Below are positions 58,457 through 64,000 of a stretch of 64,000 nucleotides of DNA, in pieces; position 1 is the first letter of the stretch, and the number at the start of each line of letters is the position of its first letter. Below the pieces are notes generated by a model. That model saw only the letters and a list, made by a program, of their open reading frames with translations, was not told where the DNA came from and made no database searches. A program made the translations under genes and the position numbers. The stretch comes from Actinoallomurus bryophytorum. Lineage in GTDB: Bacteria > Actinomycetota > Actinomycetes > Streptosporangiales > Streptosporangiaceae. The stretch spans positions 5,022,001 through 5,086,000 of the forward strand of contig NZ_VFOZ01000001.1 of assembly GCF_006716425.1 (NCBI RefSeq), read 5' to 3'.

Positions 58457-59035
58457 ATGACGGAATTCGTACGGGCGGCAACTGAGTTTCCGGCGGCATT
58501 CTTCGGCCTGCTCCTCATCGTGGTACTCGCCTACTGGCTGCTGATCGCTTTCGGTGTGCTCGACGTCATGTTCGGCCTCGTCGCCACCGTCGTGATCTCG
58601 CTTTTCGTCCTTTTTGCCTGGTTCGCCGGGCTGGCCGGGACCGTCCTCCTGCACCGCACGGACCTGTCGGGATCCCTCCCGGCCACCGGCGTGCTGGCGG
58701 CAGCGGTCCTCGCGTCCGCCCTGATCACCCGGCTGCTGATGCATCCGCTGCGGCGCATGCTCACCGAAGAGCAGGTTCCCACCAGGCGGGACTTCGTCGG
58801 CCGGATGTGCGTGATCCGTACGGGCCGGGTGGACCTGGTGTTCGGTCAGGCGGAGGTCCGCGCCGCCGACGGATCGGCCGCCGTCATCCAAGTGCGCCAG
58901 CAACGGAACCGGGACGACGAAGCCGCCCTCAAAGCAGGTAACACCGCACTGATCTTCGACTACGACGCCGACGGCGAGTTCTTCTGGGTGATGCCGTACG
59001 ACGCGGAACTCGACCCCCATCGTCCACCTCGCTAA
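58457..59035 (+). CDS. YqiJ/NfeD-like membrane protein with OB-fold domain
   Basis: 192 residues: two or three N-terminal helices (about 12-34, 36-58, 72-92; FFGLLLIVVLAYWLLIAFGVLD, VATVVISLFVLFAWFAGLA) and a soluble C-terminal domain (about 108-175) with VGRMCVIRTGRVDLVFGQAEV, the NfeD/OB-type fold. NfeD-family proteins are encoded next to flotillins and act with them, like YqiJ with YqiK in E. coli; here the flotillin gene starts 30 bp downstream. GGGGGAGG precedes ATG 58457. Confidence 0.78.
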   Translation: MTEFVRAATEFPAAFFGLLLIVVLAYWLLIAFGVLDVMFGLVATVVISLFVLFAWFAGLAGTVLLHRTDLSGSLPATGVLAAAVLASALITRLLMHPLRRMLTEEQVPTRRDFVGRMCVIRTGRVDLVFGQAEVRAADGSAAVIQVRQQRNRDDEAALKAGNTALIFDYDADGEFFWVMPYDAELDPHRPPR

Positions 59036-59065
59036 CCGAAAATCCCCCCGCAAGAAGGACCACTG

Positions 59066-61072
59066 ATGGATTCGCTGTTCATCGGGCTCGGCGTGCTGCT
59101 CGCCGCCATTCTGCTCGTCCTCGCCGGTGTCATCGTGCTGCTCCGGCTGTTCCGCAAGGTGGAGCAGGGACGAGTGCTGATCGTCTCCAAAATCAAGAAG
59201 GTGCACGTCACGTTCACCGGCGCGATCGTGCTGCCCATCCTGCACAAGGCCGAGGTGATGGACATCTCGGTCAAGACGATCGAGATCGAGCGGGCCGGCC
59301 ACGAGGGTCTGATCTGCCGCGACAACATCCGTGCCGATATCCGGATCACCTTCTTCGTCCGGGTCAACAAGACCCTGGAAGACGTCATCGCCGTGGCCCA
59401 GGCCATCGGCACGCAGCGGGCGAGCCACGAGGACACGCTCCAGACGCTGTTCGCCGCGAAGTTCTCCGAGGCGCTGAAGACCGTCGGCAAGCAGATGGAC
59501 TTCGTGGACCTGTACACGCACCGGCATGAGTTCCGCGACCAGATCGTGCAGATCATCGGCACCGACCTGAACGGCTACCACCTCGAGGACGCGGCCATCG
59601 ACCACCTCGAGCAGACGCCGCTGCAGAGCCTCAACCCCACGAACATCCTCGACGCGCAGGGCATCCGCAAGATCACCGAGCTGACCGCGATCGAGCACGT
59701 GCGTACCAATGAGTTCCAGCGCACAGAGGAGAAGGAGATCACGCGCCAGAACGTGGACGCGCGTGAGGCCATCCTGGAGCTGGAGCGGCGGCAGGCCGAG
59801 GCCGAGGTCAAGAAGAAGCGTGAGATCGAGACCATCCGGGCCCGCGAGGAGGCCGAGATCGCCAAGGTGCAGGCCGAGGAGCGGCTGACCTCCCAGAGCG
59901 CGCACCTCCGTACCGACGAGCAGCTCGGCATCCAGAAGGAGAACCGCGACCGGGAGATCGCCGTCGCGGAGAAGAACCACGAGCGCGTCATCGCGGTCGA
60001 GACCGAGCGCATCGAGAAGGACCGGATGCTCGAGGTCATCGCGCGGGAGCGGGAGACCGAGCTGTCCCGTATCGCCAAGGACAAAGAGGTCGAAGGCGAG
60101 AAGCGAGAGATCGCCGACGTCATCCGCGAACGCATCGCGGTGGAGAAGACGGTCGCCGAGCAGGAAGAGAACATCAAGAAGCTCCGCGTCGTCGAGGAGG
60201 CCGAGCGTACGCGCCAGGCCGTCATCATCCAGGCCGAGGCCGAGGCGCAGGAGGGCCTGGTCAAGGACATCAAGGCCGCCGAGGCCGCCGAGGAGGCCGC
60301 GAAGTTCAGGGCCCGCGAGGTGCTCCTGATGGCCGAGGCACGGCAGCAGACCGCCGAGCTAGACGCCCGTGCCAAGATCCGGCTGGCCGAGGGCATCCAG
60401 GCCGAGACCGCCGCGGCGGGCCTGGCCGACGTCCAGGTGCGCGAGCGGGACGCCGAGGCCATCGAGAAGGTCGGCCGCGCGGAGGCGACCGTGGACCGGC
60501 AGAAGGCCCTCGCCGCGGCCGACGGGATCCGCGAGAAGATGAAGGCCGAGGCGGAGGGCCTGACCGACAAGGCCGCCGGCATGGCCGCGATGGACGACGC
60601 CACCCGGGGACACGAGGAGTACCGGCTGCGGCTGGAGGCCGAGAAGGAGATCCGGCTGGCCGGCATCGAGGTCCAGGGAGACGTCGCCAAAGAACAGGCG
60701 ACAGTGCTGGCGACCGCCCTGGAGCAGGCCGACATCGACATCGTCGGCGGGGACACCATGTTCTTCGACAAGGTCGTCGGCGCGATCAGCGTCGGCAAGG
60801 GCATGGACGGGTTCGTCGAGCACTCCGACGTCGCGCGCAGCCTCGCCAAGCCATGGCTGAACGGCGACCGAAGCTTCCCCGATGACCTCACCCGGCTGCT
60901 CGGCTCGGTCAGCACCGACGACGTGAAGAACCTGACCCTGTCAGCCCTCCTCATGCAGCGCATCAGGGGCGGCGGCGCCGACGGCGCCAAGGCACAGGAA
61001 CTACTCGACCACGCCGAACGCCTCGGCGTCGCCGACGCGGCCGTCTCGTCCGTCGCCGTCATCGACCAGTGA
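59066..61072 (+). CDS. Flotillin (SPFH/Band 7) protein
   Basis: 668 residues: N-terminal membrane helix (about 5-28), Band 7/SPFH domain (about 32-190; VEQGRVLIVSKIKKVHVT, GLICRDNIRADIRITFFVRV), then a long coiled coil of EA/KR-rich repeats (about 205-560; ILELERRQAEAEVKKKRE and similar) and a C-terminal region with MFFDKVVGAISVGKG. Flotillins form membrane microdomain scaffolds that recruit proteins. AAGGA six bases before the ATG. Its stop overlaps the next gene's GTG (GTGA), so ATPase and flotillin are made together. Confidence 0.92.
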   Translation: MDSLFIGLGVLLAAILLVLAGVIVLLRLFRKVEQGRVLIVSKIKKVHVTFTGAIVLPILHKAEVMDISVKTIEIERAGHEGLICRDNIRADIRITFFVRVNKTLEDVIAVAQAIGTQRASHEDTLQTLFAAKFSEALKTVGKQMDFVDLYTHRHEFRDQIVQIIGTDLNGYHLEDAAIDHLEQTPLQSLNPTNILDAQGIRKITELTAIEHVRTNEFQRTEEKEITRQNVDAREAILELERRQAEAEVKKKREIETIRAREEAEIAKVQAEERLTSQSAHLRTDEQLGIQKENRDREIAVAEKNHERVIAVETERIEKDRMLEVIARERETELSRIAKDKEVEGEKREIADVIRERIAVEKTVAEQEENIKKLRVVEEAERTRQAVIIQAEAEAQEGLVKDIKAAEAAEEAAKFRAREVLLMAEARQQTAELDARAKIRLAEGIQAETAAAGLADVQVRERDAEAIEKVGRAEATVDRQKALAAADGIREKMKAEAEGLTDKAAGMAAMDDATRGHEEYRLRLEAEKEIRLAGIEVQGDVAKEQATVLATALEQADIDIVGGDTMFFDKVVGAISVGKGMDGFVEHSDVARSLAKPWLNGDRSFPDDLTRLLGSVSTDDVKNLTLSALLMQRIRGGGADGAKAQELLDHAERLGVADAAVSSVAVIDQ

Positions 61073-64000
61073 GCGAGAAAAACGAAGAGCCGAGGCTGGA
61101 CGCGGGCACCTTCGAGGTGCTCCGCGCCCGCCTGGGCGAGCAGGCCAAGGAGCTGATCCGCCGGGCCGAGGCGCTGAACGCCCGCCGCCTGGAGATCTTC
61201 GGCGGCACCGAGCTGCGGCTCGTCGGCGCCGAGCGGATCCGTACCGAGCACAACTGCGTGCCGCGCGACATCGCGGCCGTCGGCGACCTGCTGCTGTTCG
61301 GCTACAACGTGTTCATCGGGCTCAAGCCGGAGACGTCGGTGGACGACGTGTTCGCGCTGCACCGGTTCGTACGGGACGGGGAGGAGTTCCGGTTCGAGAC
61401 CGCGGAGTCCGGCCTCCTGCGCGACCCGCAGTTCGAACGCGACTTCGGCGAGCTGTACCGCTACTACCGCGACAGCCGGCTGCTGCAGCTGCGGCACCTG
61501 GACGGCAAGCTCCTGGCCGTCTTCCAGACCGGGCTGGAGGCCGAGCACGACACCCGGGTGCTCCGTTGGAAGGTCGGCTCCGACGGCACCGTCGTCTACC
61601 ACGACAACCTCGGCGAGCCGGACCACGTCTTCCCGCCCTCGCACGACTTCACGTGGACCGAGACGACCCGCGACGACCACGTGCTCGGCCGGCATCCGCA
61701 CATCTCCATCGAGGACGAGGTGTTCGTCGAGACCGTCGGCGGCGACCTGACCGTCAAGGTGGAGAACAACACCGAGACCGGCGAGGGCATCTACCGCGAG
61801 CCGGTGGACGAGCCGCTGCAGAGCCTCGCCGACGCGGAGGTGCACCATGCCCGGGTCGGCGCGCTGATCCTGCTGCGCATCCGGCCGTACAAGGAGGAGG
61901 CCTGGCGGTACCTGGTCTTCAACACCCGCACGAAGGACGTCGTACGCCTGGACGGCATCGGGCAGGCGTGCCGCCGGCTGCCCGAGGACCACGGGATCAT
62001 CTTCCCCGGCGGCTATTACCTGGTCACCGGGGCGGTCAAGACCTTCGACACCGAAACGGACCGGCTGGAGTACGAGCGGTTCGTCCGGTCCACCAACGGC
62101 GAGGACGTGCTGTACGTCTTCCACGCCCGCGAGGCCGGCCGGTATCTCCTGCTGCCGTACAACGTGATCCGCAAGGAGGTCGCCACCCCGATCACCTGCC
62201 ACGGCTACTCGTTGTACGACGACGGCACGATGGTCGTGTTCCGCGCCAACGGGAACGAGCCCACGCGGGTGCACCAGATGCAGGTGTGGCAGACGCCGTT
62301 TCTGTCCGACGCCTACGCGGCGGCGCAGCCGGTCGGCGCCGGGCCGCTGGAGCGCATCGGCAACGCCGACCTCGTACGCGGCATCTCCGACTGCTTGTCG
62401 ATCGCCCGTTCGGTGGCCGAGACGGAGCCGTCCGCGGCTGTCTTCGAGGCGCTGCTCGCCGCCTGCGACCGGGCGTTCGACCACTACTTCTGGGTCGAGG
62501 AGCAGGGGCTGCGCGAGCCGCTCGACGGGGTGCGCACCGCCGCCGGGCAGGTGCTGGAGGAGTTCGAGAACGTCCAGCGGCTGACCGCACAGGCGGCCGG
62601 CGCGCTCGGCGAGGCGGCCGAGCAGATCATCGGTCTGATCCGGCGGACCAGGAGCGACTCGCCGTCGGCCGCCGACGCGTGGGTGACCCGCCTCGCCGAG
62701 CTGCGCCGGTCGCAGGGCCGGCTGGTGACGCTGCGCGAGATGCGGTACGCGGACACCGCCAGGATCGACGAGCTGGCCGGGCAGCTCACCGACGAGCTGA
62801 AGTCGACCGGCGGGCGCGCGATCGCCTTCCTTCAGGGCGCGGACGCCTTCGCCGGCTACCACGAGGAGATCGGCCGGCTCGTCGCCGAGGCCGAGGCGAT
62901 CGCGACGGTCGCCGAGGCCGGGCCCGTACGCGAACGGCTGGCCGAGCAGACCCACGGCCTGGAGACGCTGATCGAGGTCGTCGGCTCGCTCGACATCGCC
63001 GACGCCGTGGTGCGCACCTCGATCCTGGAACGGATCGGGGAGGTGCTCGCCGAGATCAACCAGGCGCAGGCGAGCCTGACCGCCCGCCGCCGCGAGCTCC
63101 TCGACGTCGAGGGCCGCGCCGCCTTCGCGGCCGAGTTCGCGCTGCTCGGCCAGGCCGTCACCGCCGCGCTCGCGATGGCCGGCACCCCCGAGCACTGCGA
63201 CGACCAGCTCGGCCGCATGATGCTCCAGCTGGAGAACCTCGATTCGCGGTTCGCCGAGTTCGACGACTTCGTCACCGAGCTGGCCGGCAAGCGCGAGGAG
63301 GTCTACGAGGCGTTCTCCGCGCGCAAGCAGGCGCTGCTCGACGAACAGGTACGCCGCGCCGACCGGCTGGCCGAGTCCGCCGAGCGCATCCTGACCGGCG
63401 TGCGGCGGCGGGTCGGCGAGCTGGACTCCCTGGATGACATCAACACCTACTTCGCCGCGGACCCGATGGTGGCCAAGGTCCGCGGCGTCGCGGACCAGCT
63501 GCGGGCCCTCGGCGACCCGGTGCGCGCCGAGGAGCTCGACGGGCGGCTCAAGGCCGCGCGCCAGGACGCCGGCCGGGTCCTGCGGGACCGCGTCGACCTG
63601 TACGACGGCGACGGGCAGACCATCCGCCTCGGCCGGCACCGGTTCGCGGTCAACTCCCAGCCCGTCGACCTGACGCTGGTGCCGTACGAGGACACGATGG
63701 CGTACGCGGTGACCGGGACGGACTACCGGCTGCCGGTGCGCGATCCGGCGTTCGAGGCGACCCGGCCGTACTGGGACCAGCTGCTGGTCTCCGAGACGCC
63801 CGAGGTGTACCGCGCCGAGCACCTGGCCGCCGACCTGCTCGCCGGAGCCTCGCTGGAGGTGCTCCGCCGTGCGGCGGCCGAGGAGGGCGGCTTGCTCACC
63901 GAGGTACGCCGGGTGGCCGAGGCCCGCTACGACGAGGGCTACGAGCGCGGCGTCCACGACCGCGACGCCGTACTCATCCTCGACGCGCTGCTGTGGCTCC
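61069..64000 (+). CDS. DUF3686 'DNA repair ATPase', partial (runs off window)
   Basis: 977 residues are visible without a stop; the gene continues past 64000. The start is GTG 61069, overlapping the flotillin stop by 4 bp. The visible part begins DAGTFEVLRARLGEQAKEL and LVGAERIRTEHNCVPRDI, a beta-rich region with repeated ERF/YLVFN strands, then long helical/coiled-coil stretches (about 440-830: AAEQIIGLIRRTRSD, IDELAGQLTDELKSTGG) and GYERGVHDRDAVLILD. This is typical of DUF3686 proteins, which carry a C-terminal AAA-type ATPase domain; that domain is not in the window. The role with flotillin is unknown. Confidence 0.8.
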   Translation, partial: MSEKNEEPRLDAGTFEVLRARLGEQAKELIRRAEALNARRLEIFGGTELRLVGAERIRTEHNCVPRDIAAVGDLLLFGYNVFIGLKPETSVDDVFALHRFVRDGEEFRFETAESGLLRDPQFERDFGELYRYYRDSRLLQLRHLDGKLLAVFQTGLEAEHDTRVLRWKVGSDGTVVYHDNLGEPDHVFPPSHDFTWTETTRDDHVLGRHPHISIEDEVFVETVGGDLTVKVENNTETGEGIYREPVDEPLQSLADAEVHHARVGALILLRIRPYKEEAWRYLVFNTRTKDVVRLDGIGQACRRLPEDHGIIFPGGYYLVTGAVKTFDTETDRLEYERFVRSTNGEDVLYVFHAREAGRYLLLPYNVIRKEVATPITCHGYSLYDDGTMVVFRANGNEPTRVHQMQVWQTPFLSDAYAAAQPVGAGPLERIGNADLVRGISDCLSIARSVAETEPSAAVFEALLAACDRAFDHYFWVEEQGLREPLDGVRTAAGQVLEEFENVQRLTAQAAGALGEAAEQIIGLIRRTRSDSPSAADAWVTRLAELRRSQGRLVTLREMRYADTARIDELAGQLTDELKSTGGRAIAFLQGADAFAGYHEEIGRLVAEAEAIATVAEAGPVRERLAEQTHGLETLIEVVGSLDIADAVVRTSILERIGEVLAEINQAQASLTARRRELLDVEGRAAFAAEFALLGQAVTAALAMAGTPEHCDDQLGRMMLQLENLDSRFAEFDDFVTELAGKREEVYEAFSARKQALLDEQVRRADRLAESAERILTGVRRRVGELDSLDDINTYFAADPMVAKVRGVADQLRALGDPVRAEELDGRLKAARQDAGRVLRDRVDLYDGDGQTIRLGRHRFAVNSQPVDLTLVPYEDTMAYAVTGTDYRLPVRDPAFEATRPYWDQLLVSETPEVYRAEHLAADLLAGASLEVLRRAAAEEGGLLTEVRRVAEARYDEGYERGVHDRDAVLILDALLWL

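Noticed and set aside
59575-63957. A 1460-codon open frame on the minus strand
   Set aside because: It is antisense to flotillin and the DUF3686 ATPase, low in complexity and without recognisable domains; the plus-strand proteins have clear family motifs.

Overview
The window is strongly GC-rich with dense, mostly co-oriented genes, frequent GTG and TTG starts, ATGA or GTGA stop/start overlaps and purine-rich Shine-Dalgarno (SD) sites. With the gene content (SigE-type ECF factor with a beta-propeller partner, DUF574 methyltransferase, an ESX-like substrate pair, EACC1 and caspase, a CYP157-like P450) this points to an actinomycete, most likely a soil- or plant-associated filamentous one. The family cannot be fixed from this sequence; Streptosporangiales/Thermomonosporaceae is only an impression. 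No tRNA, rRNA or CRISPR array was recognised.

Layout. (1) 39-10503: a polyprenyl-phosphate glycosyltransferase; an ACC deaminase with a GntR regulator; decayed remnants of a maleate-isomerase-like gene and of an IclR 3' end; an IclR regulator divergent from an aromatic operon (FAD monooxygenase, AAHS-type transporter, gentisate-type cupin dioxygenase, FAH-family hydrolase); an FG-GAP lipoprotein. (2) 10504-19107: an M36 metallopeptidase; a coupled operon of a LasA-like pseudo-peptidase, a ferric-reductase-like haem protein and a NuoF/ferredoxin fusion; an IS110-family element. (3) 19132-29787: a small membrane protein, a 41-residue basic protein, a DUF4239 protein, the cydABDC operon behind four palindromic operators, a truncated MFS gene, a protoglobin and a fatty acid desaturase. 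(4) 29852-39687: DUF574 methyltransferase, zinc peptidase, an ExxR-less P450, GH18-like hydrolase, an ESX-like pair with a lysozyme-like domain, an RraA-like protein and an arginine-rich repeat protein. (5) 39639-51629: GH3 glycosidase with a divergent ROK regulator, then a second ROK regulator heading a sugar ABC transporter/oxidoreductase/isomerase operon. (6) 51751-55522: ECF sigma factor with a membrane propeller protein, a 5'-truncated ice-binding-type gene and a secreted protein. (7) 55682-64000: an EACC1 protein overlapping a transmembrane caspase-WD40 protein, followed by a YqiJ/NfeD-like protein, a flotillin and a DUF3686 'DNA repair ATPase' that runs off the window.

How it works together. 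The left half reads as nutrient acquisition in soil or rhizosphere: ACC, aromatic acids via gentisate, chitin-like and beta-linked glycans, sugars by ABC uptake. The middle holds respiratory and redox functions (bd oxidase, protoglobin, the haem/FeS operon). The right edge is the most unusual part: a candidate membrane-spanning immune or cell-death receptor (outside propeller, inside caspase) with its constant partner EACC1, beside a membrane-microdomain/ATPase module.
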